NCBI RefSeq assembly: GCF_025370935.1
Contig: NC_133486.1
Location: 5,275,635-5,339,634, forward strand
Length of the DNA stretch: 64,000 bases
DNA from: Choristoneura fumiferana
Lineage: Eukaryota; Arthropoda; Insecta; Lepidoptera; Tortricidae
Reading direction: 5' to 3'
In this document: in pieces, positions 1 to 11,059 of the stretch
How positions within the stretch are numbered: position 1 is the first letter of the stretch
Layout: every line of letters begins with the position of its first letter
Position numbers and translations under genes: made by a program
The notes under the pieces: model-generated
What the model saw: only the letters and a program-made list of their open reading frames with translations
Database searches by the model: none
Told to the model about the DNA's origin: nothing

Positions 1-1050
1 ATTATTAACAGCTCAAAATGGCAACCACAGGAAACACCTTGGGGTTTTCAACTTAATCAGAGCAGGAAACGCGCTACGACGAAATGTCTCGCAAAGTACG
101 ACTACGAGCAAATTGCGACCGGCATCTGTCGCGACATCCGGGAGCCGTCCTGCCTGTCCTTCCTAACGTTTTTCCAGCGATTGTGGTGCGCATGAGTTTT
201 TTACGATTGTGCAACGATCCGCGAAATCAGCACAGCGTAAGAAATTTCGAACGAGTGGCAACGTCGCAACAATGAAACAAACGTGACTTTGAAAATGGTT
301 CGTGTTGTGAAATGATTGGGCGAAATCGCTGGTGGAATAAAGTCGTCCCCAACAGTCCACTTAGCAACAAAAGAAAGCAGATGTATATTTAAAGAACGAA
401 AAGAAAGCCTCTCATCCAAAGCAAAATAACCTGTCTTGGTCTTGTGGAGCTTATACGGACTTTGACAAAGTACTTTAAGTTTTCAACTGTACGTTTTCGT
501 ATAACTAAGTTTCGAAGTAACTAGAGTGCACTCAAATATTGGTATCGCATTTACCTTTCGAAGTAAAATATAATCTGAAACCCGAATAACCGGTGGAAAC
601 CAACCGAATTAAAGTAATTTGGCAAACTAGCCGCACGGCCGGTTATCGCATCGAAAACAAGATCTGGTAGACGCCCAGAAATGAGAAAACATAAACTCCG
701 TTTGCCCTGTCTCTTTCACTCGTTTTGTTTATAGATGCAGAGTGACAGGGACAGAACGAAAGCTTTTCGATTATTGGTACAGAATTACAGATGCCCTGTA
801 CATACGTGTTTGTAACTGGTAAAAAGCGGTTTGTGTACCAGACGCCATTTTGATAGTCAAAAGTAACAAGCGCGGTATTAAGGCACGAATAAGTTTTTTT
901 TGTATAACCATGAAGCACCGCTGTATTTCTCTTGTCGTACATTCATAATTCTCATATTTAACGAAGCCCGCCATATCACTTGGATATATTGAATAAACTA
1001 AAACGCCTCGTCTTTTTCTTTCTACAATAATTCAAACTCGCGCATCAGGT
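1..1050. other. Left edge, no gene recognised
   Basis: AT-rich DNA with short open frames on both strands, none with a recognisable motif or paired splice signals. A tandem TTA tract (about 1055-1081) closes the segment and marks the 3' tail of the retrotransposon fragment that follows. I see nothing functional here. Confidence 0.5.
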
Positions 1051-1054
1051 ATTA

Positions 1055-1285
1055 TGTATTATTATTATTATTATTATTATTGAAAAATACACTAGCAGCT
1101 CTTAGAGCTGATGCGTGTACATCACTGCACTTGTGTTTTTAGTCTCTCTTCTTTAAATATTTGGTCTAGTCTATTTTTAAAACTGTTCACTGAAGGTGCA
1201 CTTATCACAAGTTCTGGGAGAGCATTCCACGAGTTAACAACACGATAGGGTAAGAAATGTTTCCTAGGGTTGCTTGCACTTGGTT
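1055..1285 (-). mobile_element. 3' end of a CR1/Jockey-like non-LTR retrotransposon
   Basis: Read on the minus strand, the segment encodes the typical extreme C-terminus of a LINE reverse-transcriptase ORF: 'PYRVVNSWNALPELV' followed by 'APSVNSFKNRLD', then a stop, about 60 bp of 3' UTR and a (TAA)n tail. The motif 'R.VN.WN.LP..VV.A.S.N.FK..LD' closes many insect LINE ORF2 proteins (family knowledge). Everything upstream, including the polymerase and endonuclease, is missing, so this is a dead 5'-truncated copy. Confidence 0.8.
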
Positions 1286-1603
1286 GCTTAATCAGTCTCA
1301 AAGAGTATGTGTCAAAGAAACATGCATTTTTTTTTTATATTGAAGTGAAAAAATTAAACACCAATAATTTAAAATCAATACAAAAGCATCACCAAATAGA
1401 ATATAATATCTTGTACTTTGGGAAACGAAAAAGCAAAAGATACGTATTGTGTACAAAAATCGGCCAAGTAATATAATTAAATAAGTAAACAAGCAGAGAC
1501 AGAATTATCAAAATTCCAACGGGTTGACATGCATTGTACATAAAGTCCATTTTCGTAACTCTTGTCATACTCGGCTGGATTCGAAAGGGTTATGGGAGTC
1601 ACG

Positions 1604-1738
1604 CCTAAAGCCCGGTTTAGACTTACAAGTATATTACATCGCGAGGTCTCAAAGGGAACGAGTTTGAAGTTGTCAGTCGAGCGCAGCAATGTAAAGCTAC
1701 TTACATGATTTTTCTTACAGGTCTAAACTGGGCTTACG
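1604..1738. mobile_element. Short palindromic MITE
   Basis: Inverted ends: 'aagcccggtttagacttaca' on the left, and its imperfect reverse complement around 'aggtctaaactgggctta' on the right. The inside has no coding potential. Non-autonomous DNA transposon by structure; the target duplication is unclear. Confidence 0.5.
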
Positions 1739-1799
1739 CAAGCTAGTTACGAAAAATCATTCAGTGAAATTCGTCTTTGTCCAAAATATTCTCAATTTT

Positions 1800-2090
1800 G
1801 GGGTCGCATCAGGAATAACCGCACAACTTGGCAACGTTGTGCGAGGCCCGCATGCACGGCACTCCGCCCGTGTAAACAAACAGTATTGCGTCACGCCGCG
1901 CGCTGGACGAGAACCAGCCTAATCACCTCCTGATAGAGCACATCCCCGCCGAGGTCGTCTAGTTGATTACATTGTTATTCACGAATTTTCGCTCTGCTTG
2001 TAATTTGTGGGCATTTAATTCAGTGAAACACTGGCCGTTGTACACGGCAGGATTACATTTGCGAAATATATCATTGCTGATTTAGGTATC
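1800..2090 (+). promoter_or_regulatory. Candidate CpG-rich promoter and 5' UTR
   Basis: This segment is clearly richer in CpG than its surroundings and contains 'attcagtgaaac' near 2018, a match to the arthropod TCAGT initiator. It lies directly upstream of a candidate first coding exon at 2091. No TATA box is obvious. It could equally be a chance island or an enhancer. Confidence 0.3.
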
Positions 2091-2138
2091 ATGTCTACTC
2101 TCGAGGACCTAGGGTACACTCCGCGCGTCTTCGGTCGC
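2091..2138 (+). CDS. Candidate first coding exon, gene unknown
   Basis: An ATG in acceptable context is followed by 16 codons, MSTLEDLGYTPRVFGR, ending at a good donor (CGC|gtaaga), phase 0. The exon sits about 70 bp downstream of an initiator-like TCAGT in a CpG-rich segment. I do not recognise the peptide and could not find a matching second exon on the plus strand, so this may be a chance open stretch. Low confidence. Confidence 0.25.
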
Positions 2139-2879
2139 GTAAGAGCAATATAATTAATTGGTTTCAATGAGGGCTATCGTTTTTTGTCTTACTAGAAGGC
2201 GCCACTGTTGCGTGAGGTTTTTAAGTGTGGCTTTCAAAGTCTATTACGGGTGTGAAAACAAAGTTTGGATTAAAAACATATTTAATACATCTTAAAACCG
2301 TACCATAAAAATATCGAGCAAGCACAGTCTTCCGTAGTCCTGTTTTGTTCGGAAAAAAAGAGAGGACAAAAGTTTTTGAAAGACAAAACTGTATCACAAC
2401 ACAGACATTGATTGCCCCTTATCGCATAATTGCCATAATTAATTTCAGGTAATGCAAAATATTTACAAAATTATTCTAATTATAAATAAACCCGCGTAGC
2501 TCACCCAAAAACCAAATGAGATTTGACATTTTTTCTGTCTTCCTCAGCTCCTTGTCCATAATTGCCTCTCCAACTAGTGAAGTTTGGCAACCAGTTCAGC
2601 AAACAAGTTTTCGTCTATCGAAAGACGAAGCAATTGCAGCAGAATGTTGAAGCTTACAATCATTTAATTACGCACGTCCTGTTGTTAAACCCCAAGGAAA
2701 TAATTATAAACGAATGCAATTAATTAATATATTCCGTAAGTAATTAAAACAGGTCAAGCTCATTTCGCACATGCTGAAGGTTGCTTCGATCAAAGAATAA
2801 ACTTTAAAAGTAGACACACAATAACTATAATAATGTGAATCGTTGAAATCAATCTTATATGTATGATAGATTTACGGTT

Positions 2880-3494
2880 TTTAGGGTTCCGCAGCCAAAA
2901 TGTATCTGTCTCTGTCTGTCCGTCCGCGGCTTTGCTCAGGGACTATCAATGCTAGAAAGCTGTTATTTTGCACGAATACATATGTAAACTATGCCGACAA
3001 AATGGTACAATAAAAAAAAATAAAAAAATTTTTTTTGGAGTACCTCCCATAGACGTAAAGTTGGGGTGATTTTTTTTTCTCATTCAATCTTGTAGTGTGG
3101 GGCTCGTTGGATAGGTTTTTTAAAATTAGGGGGTTGCTAAAACGATTTTTCGATTCAGTGATTTGTTTGCGAAATATTCAACTTTAAAGTGTAAATTTTC
3201 ATTAAAACCGAGCCCCCCCCCCCCCTCTAAAATCAAAACCGATGAGTAGAAAAATGTGACAAAATTCGGGATTGTAGTAAGTATATCAAACTGACAAGGA
3301 AAACTATAACAATTAAGTTTTCTTGAGAATTATTAGTAGTTTAAGAGTAAATAGCAGCCTAAGATATAAAATATACCTAAACTTAAAATATTCCGTACAA
3401 AATACGAAATCCTTAGAAAAATGCTGCTTATTTTTTTCGTAATGGCTACGGAACCCTATTTCGGGCGTGTGCGACACGCTCTTAGCCGGTTTTT
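2880..3494 (-). repeat. Dispersed repeat family A, copy 1
   Basis: About 615 bp, inverted relative to two further copies at 9971-10743 and 12641-13253. Shared landmarks are 'gagcgtgtcggacacgccc' at the 5' end, a run of C or G in the middle, 'ccatttt.gtcggcata', a CAGA/GACA run and 'gttccgtttttgccattttg' at the 3' end. No coding capacity. It is a high-copy non-autonomous lepidopteran repeat by recognition; the class is not certain. This copy has a long C run near 3211-3225. Confidence 0.75.
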
Positions 3495-5820
3495 CTAAAG
3501 ACATTCAAACAATTACAGCTCATAGCTGCTAAGACGAAAAACCTATCTATCTTCTTGGACAAATATCAATTCATCTTAGTCTAAAATAAACGAATTAAAC
3601 CAACATTCATACTTAAAAACACAGTACCAATCTAAATTATACAACGAGACTGCCACTAAAAATGTTTTCAATCATGAATTAAACAACGCAACTGAAATCT
3701 TCCATTTGTACAGAGCTGGGGTTTCATTTCAAACAGTACACGAATCCATTCTATCTACACGTTCTATACAATGTATTCTCTATTACGTGGACCATATTGA
3801 CAGCAAGAGGACGTTCTATGCACTGGACTGACCAGATACAAATACGCCTAAACACTTGCGCCAGAGAAGCAACGGCCAGGGGCAAATGGCGTAGAATTTT
3901 ATTGTGCGACATGCTATCCGACAAAGAAGGTCACGTTGGGAAGTCACGGGGCCTGGCTTGTGCCGCGTGAGCGTGACTTCGCTTAGACAAGGGAATAGCA
4001 ATGGCTCCGAAAAAAAATTTTGATTGGCTCCGTCACGTGTCAAGTTTTTTTTTTATTGTGAAGCACTGTCACGTGATTGGAAGCGAGGGGAAAACTTGGG
4101 GAGAAATTTATGGAAGTATATTTTATGGATTCAGTTAAAACGGTATTTTTACTTCTAATATTTAATTACTCTTAATTTATTGCTATACAGCATAGGTTTA
4201 TGTAGGAAATGTATTAAGTACGAGCACGTAGCTACACAAATTAAGGAACAGCTTATTTAGATCCAATTTAAATTAACAAAGAGAAACAAAATAACACTAA
4301 AAAGGCTCTACCGTTACCATTACCTCAAACGAGGAAGCGCCAAGGCGTCATAAATTAGCAGCACGATTTTGGAAAGGAAATTCGATATTCTGGTAAAAGT
4401 AGGCTCCAAACACAATAAAGGACCGTAACAAGATTTCGGTGCGTTGTAAAGCGAAGGAAGGCAACGAGGCGGATACTTTCGACAGTGCCCCAGATGCTGG
4501 TTAACGGTAAAGAAGCATCTCTCGCGACAGATGTGCGAATGCATATTGCAGCCGACGTTAATTGTGAAAAGTAATCCCTTTTCAAGTAAATCAATATGAG
4601 CTGGAGCGCATTGCAAAGAAGCGATAATGCACTCCATTCATCGATCACTGAAATTCATTCGCAATTTAACTATGACCCGTTTTAAAATTGAATGCGATAA
4701 TCGATATTTCTTAATTTAGCATTAACGGCCTATGCGTTATACCCGAAGGGGACAAGGCATAGAACTCATTATTTACATCATGATTACAGTCAACTTGATT
4801 GGAAAAAGATTTCAAATTAAAATGGCTGTTCATATACACGTTGTAGAATAGATCAATCATTTAAGACAGAGTGATGATGATTGATCTATGGTTAGAATGG
4901 TTGAACGTCCATTTTCTTTCAGCTTTCCCGAGCTCGGTTACACTGTTTTAACGGTTTTGTTTGAAGAGGTTTCAAACATCGGATCGGATTTCCTTTTATC
5001 AAGCACAAAGGAGTTGTTGGAAGCCGTGTAGAGACGTTTTAATACGAAGGATGCTATTTTCAGCCCGGATTTAATATCTTCGTAGGTGGCATCAGACTCT
5101 TGATAACACAAACTGACCGACAGATCAATTCAACAAACACAAACAGATAGCGATTGCGCCACAATATCGCACGTCATTCTACAGCACATAACATTTGAGT
5201 GTTCTCAAAATGATCGCGTGTATTTTGGTGAACCATAAAACAAGTTCAAAGTCTGTTCGATAGTGTAGCCAGATGGATATTTAGCTGACAATTCAAATAA
5301 ACGAAGCACATATTTTTTCTTTCTTCCTAGACACTATAACATTTGTCGCTAGATAACATTTCCATGATATTTGAATATTCGAGCGACTCTAAAAATATCC
5401 AGGCGTTCTCATCTCACTCCGGAATGAACTCGAGTCAACTCTCCTCAGCGCACGGACCATTAGACAGATTTTCCCATTGGAAAATAATAGTACAAGGATT
5501 TAACATTTTCCATGGAAATTACACGCTCCGTTTGCACCAGACTGCGCCCTGCGATACGCGAGGCGACAGCAAGTGTTGATGCGGTTAAATAAATTTAATA
5601 TTCATCAACTACCACGCGCTGGTCTGACGTCCAATTTAATTAATATGAAATGCTGGCTTCGTTAGAGCAGGCACTAGTTTTAATTCCATTCAGAGTAATT
5701 ACTAGTCGATATCGTAAATATGATCTACACCAATATGCAAATAGCCGAATTATTACGTAGAAATTTGTTTGCAAAATGGTGTTTATAGTAATCTGATCTC
5801 AAGTTAATTAATATTAAATA

Positions 5821-5980
5821 TCATGGGACACTTGACACCAATTACCTAGTCCCAAACTTAGCAAAGCTGGTACGGTACTATATGGATACTAGGCAACGGA
5901 TAAACATACTTATATACCCGAACCCGGGACCTCAATCTTCGTAGTCAGGTTCTCTAACCACTTGGCCATCCGGTCGTCTA
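5821..5980 (-). mobile_element. tRNA-derived SINE (fragment)
   Basis: Read on the minus strand it begins 'gacgaccggatggccaagtg', followed by 'gttagagaacctgactacga' and 'gaggtcccgggttc'. These resemble the A and B boxes of an internal RNA polymerase III promoter. The same element occurs at 20505-20935. It is shortened relative to that copy and lacks a clear tail. Confidence 0.65.
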
Positions 5981-6419
5981 AAATCAAGATGATCTCGCTG
6001 GTCGAATGAATCGATTAGGAAAACAGGTCTGAAAGGTTGTACCGTACGGTTTGATATAGTGTTTTGTTTTATTACACAAAATGATACCATAAAAAGTAAT
6101 GTATTCGGATGGCGCATGCCAAGCGAGTAAGCTACGATTTAACTGATTTTTTTGGAGATCATAATGCCCGTTTACGTAACTTTATAAAATGCGAACTGAT
6201 GCAGATATTAAAACGGACATGTTTGAGGCAATCTGATTAATAATTATGATAAAGAATGCTATCTTGCTTTAGCGAAATGAAAGATGTTATTATAGATAAC
6301 CTTTTCTACGTTGTATTCGGTTCATATATTTTGCTATGTAAATACTAGGCGATGCGTGCGATGATGGTGATGATGGTGAGATGGGCGATGATATAATCGC
6401 AAGGAATTTTCCAACGGTA

Positions 6420-6990
6420 TTTAAATAAAAATCAATAATGACATGCTTTGGGCTTAAAACCCCTGAATTTCATAATACCTTATTCACCCCTAATTTTCAA
6501 ATTACCATGGGCTCATAATACCTAAAATGTTAAATTGTCTCTTGTATTAAAATGAACGAAATTCATTATGACTTTGACTTAAAATGTCATATTCTCTAAA
6601 TACCTAAAGATTGAAATGCACAATTCATTCAAATACCGAATGACAGAAATGACAAAATATTTAAACAACTCAAACTGAAAACGCCCAAAAGGCAAAATGC
6701 CTCATTTTTTCAACGTACAAATTTAGATATTTTAAATTTTGGTTGTTTTAAGTATATGTTGTTTTGCCATGAAAGTGATTTTGAAGTTTAGATATTATGA
6801 GACTAAGGTATTTTGAAATTCAGCCATATTAAGATTCCGGTGTTATATGAAAACAAAATTAGGCATTCTGCAATTTAGGTATTTTGAAACCAAAAAGTTT
6901 TGAGATCTAGGAATATTGATAAAAAGGTAAAATGCAATTTAGAAGTTATCAAAACCTTCATATTATGATTCAGACTCTTGATAACACAAA
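6420..6990. repeat. Quasi-periodic word-permuted AT-rich block
   Basis: About 570 bp built from a few short words repeated in varying order: 'taatacct', 'aaatacc', 'ttttcaaa', 'aaaatg' in the left half, and the complementary set ('aggtattttgaaa', 'tttagatatt', 'aaattcag') in the right half. It reads as a degenerate fold-back whose arms are not simple tandem arrays. No ORF. A second block of the same style, with other words, lies at 51300-52060. Confidence 0.55.
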
Positions 6991-7957
6991 CTGACCGAAA
7001 GATCAATCATAGGAATAAAAGCTAAACACGAAGCACACTTTGTCTGGCAAATTGTCGTTCACACACGGTCATGTTTCATGGAACTTCAGGGAGTGGACAA
7101 AACCAGTACACAGCTTATACAGTATAAGATGGCGGTAGAATACAGTGAATACTTTCGTGGTGGGACGCGTGCTAGAACATAAAACCACTGACCATATTTA
7201 CTACGAGATATAGTGATTTAATTATCATGATCGATCATGCAGACTGGAGAAGTTGCGGTCCACCCGTGGATGGCAAAAATTCAAATTCAAACTATTTTGC
7301 GTTAAATATTGTGATGAAGATCTAAAAAAGTATGTAAGAGTAGCTTCAACATTTACCCTGATAGGGCACAGCAATATACAAATAATAACTATATTCGTTC
7401 TTAAAATGAAGCATTGTCTATCACAATAAAATTAATGACAACAAATTAACAACCTTGCTTAATCATGATGCCCAGGAACAATTTGTTTACACAAAATAAA
7501 ATATAATACCCACCAAAATTTAATAAAATTGTATACCATCAAACTACATTAAATTCGATTAAATTAAATTACTTTACATTAAATTTGATTAATAAAATTT
7601 CAATAAGTTAGTGTGTTTACACCACGTAGCAAATATGTCTAATGTTATTATGGGTGAATCATTAAAACTGTTATAAAGCTGTTACAAATAATTGTATCAT
7701 ATATACCTACTGCTATTAATGTATCTAGACATGGTAAAATTGGTCTTATAAATAGTATAATTAACTATTTCAATTATTTCAAGCCTCTGATGAGTAGGTA
7801 TATACGTTATGCCTATCCAATTTATTAAAAGTGTAAACAAACCGATTTCATCAAAATTCTTGTATAAACACCCACTGGATCGAATCAATAGACATTTATC
7901 TATAATTCGTGTCTTTTAACTAATACAATATAGTACTGGTCACCGCTAGAATCTCAC

Positions 7958-8122
7958 CTTGTAGCCGGTGTTATCCTGAGCAACGTGTTGCGAGACGGGG
8001 CTCAGCACGCGTCGCTTCTTGGGCAGATGGCGCGCCGGCGACACTGCCGGCTGGTACTCTGGCTGGCTGGCTGGCTGATTGCGATATTGCGCCGTCGGCT
8101 CCGGGTACATGACATGCATTCC
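7958..8122 (-). CDS. Internal coding exon of an unidentified gene
   Basis: A 165-nt exon, phase 0 at both ends, with a strong acceptor (ctgtttcttccccag|GG) and donor (TACAAG|gtgaga) on the minus strand. It encodes 55 residues starting GMHVMYPEPTAQYRNQ and containing SPARHLPKKRRVLSP, so it is proline/glutamine-rich with a basic KKRR patch that could be a nuclear localisation signal. That composition would suit a disordered part of a nuclear protein (inference). I do not recognise the gene. Its other exons must lie outside the window or be unrecognised. A candidate promoter and first exon for a minus-strand gene lie at about 19.9-20.3 kb. A truncated copy of this exon lies immediately upstream in the gene. 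Confidence 0.7.
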
Positions 8123-8454
8123 CTGGGGAAGAAACAGTTTCATTATAACTTCAGGAAACAAACAGATATAAATCCTAAACTAGGGATATGCTGTAGATAG
8201 CGAGGTTTATGAAAACGGGAGACTGTGGCAGCACGCGTCGCTTCTTGGGCAGATGGCGCGCCGGCGACACTGCCGGCTGGTACTCTGGCTGGCTGGCTGG
8301 CTGATTGCGATATTGCGCCGTCGGCTCCGGGTACATGACATGCATTCCCTGGGGAAGAAACAGTTTCATTATAACTTCAGGAAACAAACAGATATAAATC
8401 CTAAACTAGGGATATGCTGTAGATAGCGAGGTTTATGAAAATGGGAGACAGTGG
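8003..8454 (-). repeat. Tandem duplication of part of the exon and its acceptor
   Basis: A 226-bp unit occurs twice head to tail (8003-8228 and 8229-8454) and differs at only a few positions near its end. The unit covers the 5' two thirds of the exon above, its splice acceptor and about 100 bp of intron. The upstream copy (acceptor at 8349, coding 8229-8348) lacks the 3' third of the exon and the donor, and its frame runs into a stop within 18 codons. It is therefore a decoy half-exon. Confidence 0.9.
8349..8351 (-). promoter_or_regulatory. Decoy splice acceptor in the duplicated half-exon
   Basis: The same polypyrimidine tract and CAG acceptor as at the real exon, 226 bp upstream in the direction of transcription. 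Using it would add an exon without a normal donor, so productive splicing must skip it in favour of the acceptor at 8123-8125. Confidence 0.6.
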
Positions 8455-9970
8455 CCTCCTACCTCCAGAGCTATGCTGCACTGGCGGAAAGTGCCAAGAT
8501 GTGATAAGCGATCCTCATTGGTGGCAGCTTTTGCAGCAGCACACCACTGTTGGAAAAGCAGCCTTAGGGTAGCTGTCACTGGATTTTACTGATATCATAA
8601 ACACCAAATATATTTTCGATACATTAAAACTTGGTAGGTTACAATGAGTAATTGTAAACGGGCATAATTCCATTGACAACGTTGTTTTTCACGGAAAATT
8701 TACACGTCGTTAATACGGAATGTGAAGGCAAATAAAAAGTAACAACATGTTATATTTTTGGTTTTCAAAACTTGCCAAAATAGTATCCCATACATATGTA
8801 ATTGAATCCACGAGTGTTTCGTGTTATTTTGAGACATATTTTATTATGCCATATATTTTTTAATGTATTGTACAACGATATGTTATCTTATAGATCTTTT
8901 TGTTGTCATTTTAATACATAAAGTTGTGTAATATGAAAGTATTTAATGTTTATGCTAGTACGTTCCCAAATAGTAGGTCGCGACACAGCACGGGCCATAA
9001 AAGTAAAATACCGGGTCAAAGCATTGTTTCATTAGTTACAATAAATACACTTTTTAAACTTGACACTCTTCTCTTCTTACGATCAAAAAGATGGCATGGC
9101 ATGACTTTTGTCAGTGACAAAGTCGCTTGGAAAGTAGTGTCATTGGTAACGTAAATATCTCTTGTACTATTCTGAGGACTGGCTGTAAAAAATCGGGACT
9201 CGGGAGGATATAAATAATTACATTACGAACCCATAAAAAATCGTTTTATCCATGAATACCATATTAATAATAAAAAGCGGAGGCCATTTCAATACTGGAG
9301 AAAGAAATAGCGAGAATCACCCAAACAACGATGGACCGAAGAGCGCGAGGACGATTTAATATTTTCGGCTTTAGCGGCGAAGTAATATAGCGGATTGCGT
9401 CGTAAAAATCGAGTTTTAATTTGCTAAGAGCCGCTATTACTGTGAGGCATGTCTCCGTAACGTGACTTCCACCAGTAAAGTACTATGGGAAATAATGCGA
9501 GACCGGGGCAACGGCAGGTTATAATGGGAAATTGAAAAATACATTATGAAGATCCTTGCCATTCTTGGCACAGCGCCATGCAATGCCTAAAGAATAATTG
9601 TAAATTGTTATAGACCGCAGACTAGGAAGCTTGGCTTTTAAAGTTATTTAAATAATCACGACTTTTAGTAACTGCAACTGCAGACTTTCAAATACGATAA
9701 ACGGACGTGTGGCCAAGGAAATATGAGCGGATCAAAACAATCTAGACTTACAATGAAACCTGATTCTCCTTGAGCGCGAGACAAAGAATTGCGCGGCCCG
9801 TCGTCGGAACAGCTAAATCCGCTTATTACAATAAAATCGGAGACCAACCTTCAACAAGGTTTCAGCGGGTGCTTAACGAGCCTCCGGTTTTAAGCCTCAC
9901 GACATTTGATACGGCTACTAGAAAGATGTGGTTGAGCGACTTAATAGAATACCACTTTATTTTACATTAA
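8455..9970. other. Gene-free stretch
   Basis: AT-rich DNA, probably intron of the minus-strand gene with the exon at 8 kb. Open frames at 8924-9154 and 9770-9970 have no paired splice sites or family motifs. Nothing else is recognised. Confidence 0.45.
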
Positions 9971-10086
9971 ACCAGCCAAGAGCGTGTCGGACACGCCCAA
10001 AATAGGGTTCCGTCGCCATTCCGAAAAAATTAAGTAATCTTCCAAGTTTAGGTATATTTTATACCTTAGGCTTTTATTTACTCTTA

Positions 10087-10227
10087 GGGGTTGTTTCACC
10101 ATCCACTGATTATTGTTAACTGGCGGTTAGGTGTGATGCCGTCTCTATTTGTTTTGTTCGAATAGACAGAGACGGCATCACATTTAACCGTCGGTTAACG
10201 CTAATCAGTGGATGGTGAAACAGCCCC
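10087..10227. mobile_element. Harbinger-like MITE nested in family A
   Basis: A 141-bp palindromic element. Its ends are 'ggggttgtttcaccatccac' and 'gtggatggtgaaacagcccc', with the centre also near-complementary. It is flanked by TTA at 10084-10086 and 10228-10230. The sister copy at 12.7 kb has the uninterrupted site 'agtcttaaactac', so the insertion and its 3-bp TTA duplication can be seen directly. A TTA/TAA target is typical of PIF/Harbinger transposons (family knowledge). Confidence 0.85.
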
Positions 10228-10636
10228 TTAAAACTACTAATAATTCTCAAGCAAACTTAGCCGTTATAGTTTTCCTTGAAAGTTTGATATATACTTACTA
10301 CCATCCTGAATTTTTTCAAATTTTTCCACCCACTGGTTTAGATCTTAGAGGGGGAAGGGGGGGGGGACGCTCGATTTAAATGAAAATTTGCACTTTAAAG
10401 TTGAATATTTCGCAAACAAATCACTGAATCGAAAAATCTAAGCAAACCCCTAATGGTTTTAAAAGACCTATCCAACGATACCCCACACTATAGGGTTGGA
10501 TGAGAAAAAAAAATCACCCCCACTTTACGTCTATGGGAGGTAACTTAAAAAAAATATATATTGTACCATTTTGTCGGCATACTTTACATATATATCCGTG
10601 CAAAGTTACAGCTTTCTAGCATTGATTGTCCCTGAG

Positions 10637-10650
10637 CAAAACCGCGGACG

Positions 10651-10690
<40 letters not shown>
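10637..10690 (+). repeat. (GACA)n microsatellite
   Basis: About a dozen GACA/GGAC units in a row inside repeat family A. The other copies have only a few units, so this one has expanded locally. Confidence 0.9.
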
Positions 10691-10865
10691 TGGCGAAACT
10701 ATAAGGGTTCCGTTTTTGCCATTTTGGCTCCGGAACCCTAAAACTTACCCGTGATTGACCCATATCTCACCTGATGAAAGGTGTAAATGAGAAAGGTGTA
10801 TTTTACTGGTTCAGTAACAACCTATTCACTCTAGCCAACTTGCGTATTTTGATGTTATTTTTTAA

Positions 10866-11057
10866 TCCCGACGCAAAAAGAGGGGTGTTATAAGTTTGAC
10901 CGCTACGCTATGTGTCTGTCTGTGGCACCGTAGCTCTTAACCGGGTGACCGATTTGAATGCGGTTTTTTTTTAGTTGAAATCAGGGTTTCTAGCGATGGT
11001 TCTTAGACATGTTTCATCAAAATCGGTTCAGCCGTTTTTGAGATATTGAACTTTTAC
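10866..11057 (+). repeat. Dispersed repeat family B, copy 1
   Basis: It carries 'gacgcaaaaagaggggtgtt', 'agcgatggttcttagacatg' and 'aatcggttcagccgtttttg'. Three more copies lie on the other strand at 15124-15303, 18294-18495 and 19303-19490. Non-coding, common in lepidopteran DNA by recognition, class unknown. Confidence 0.7.
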
Positions 11058-11059
11058 TA

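Larger units (their letters stand above)
3495..7957. other. Gene-poor intergenic or intronic DNA
   Basis: No exon recognised. It holds a 13-bp inverted repeat at about 4848-4889 (atagatcaatcat and its reverse complement), a SINE (5821-5980), a 36-bp sequence present twice (5093-5131 and 6971-7005, beginning 'cagactcttgataacaca'), a degenerate GATGAT run at 6357-6400 and the word-permuted AT block at 6420-6990. The open frame at 5343-5579 has no splice or family support. Confidence 0.5.
9971..10743 (+). repeat. Dispersed repeat family A, copy 2, with nested insertion
   Basis: Same family as 2880-3494 and 12641-13253. It is longer because a 141-bp MITE is inserted at 10087-10227 and because it carries an expanded GACA microsatellite near its 3' end (about 10637-10690). 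Confidence 0.8.

Noticed and set aside
1055..1081. CRISPR-like or regulatory repeat
   Set aside because: A simple TTA tract that is the tail of a LINE fragment; no spacer structure. No CRISPR array exists anywhere in the window.
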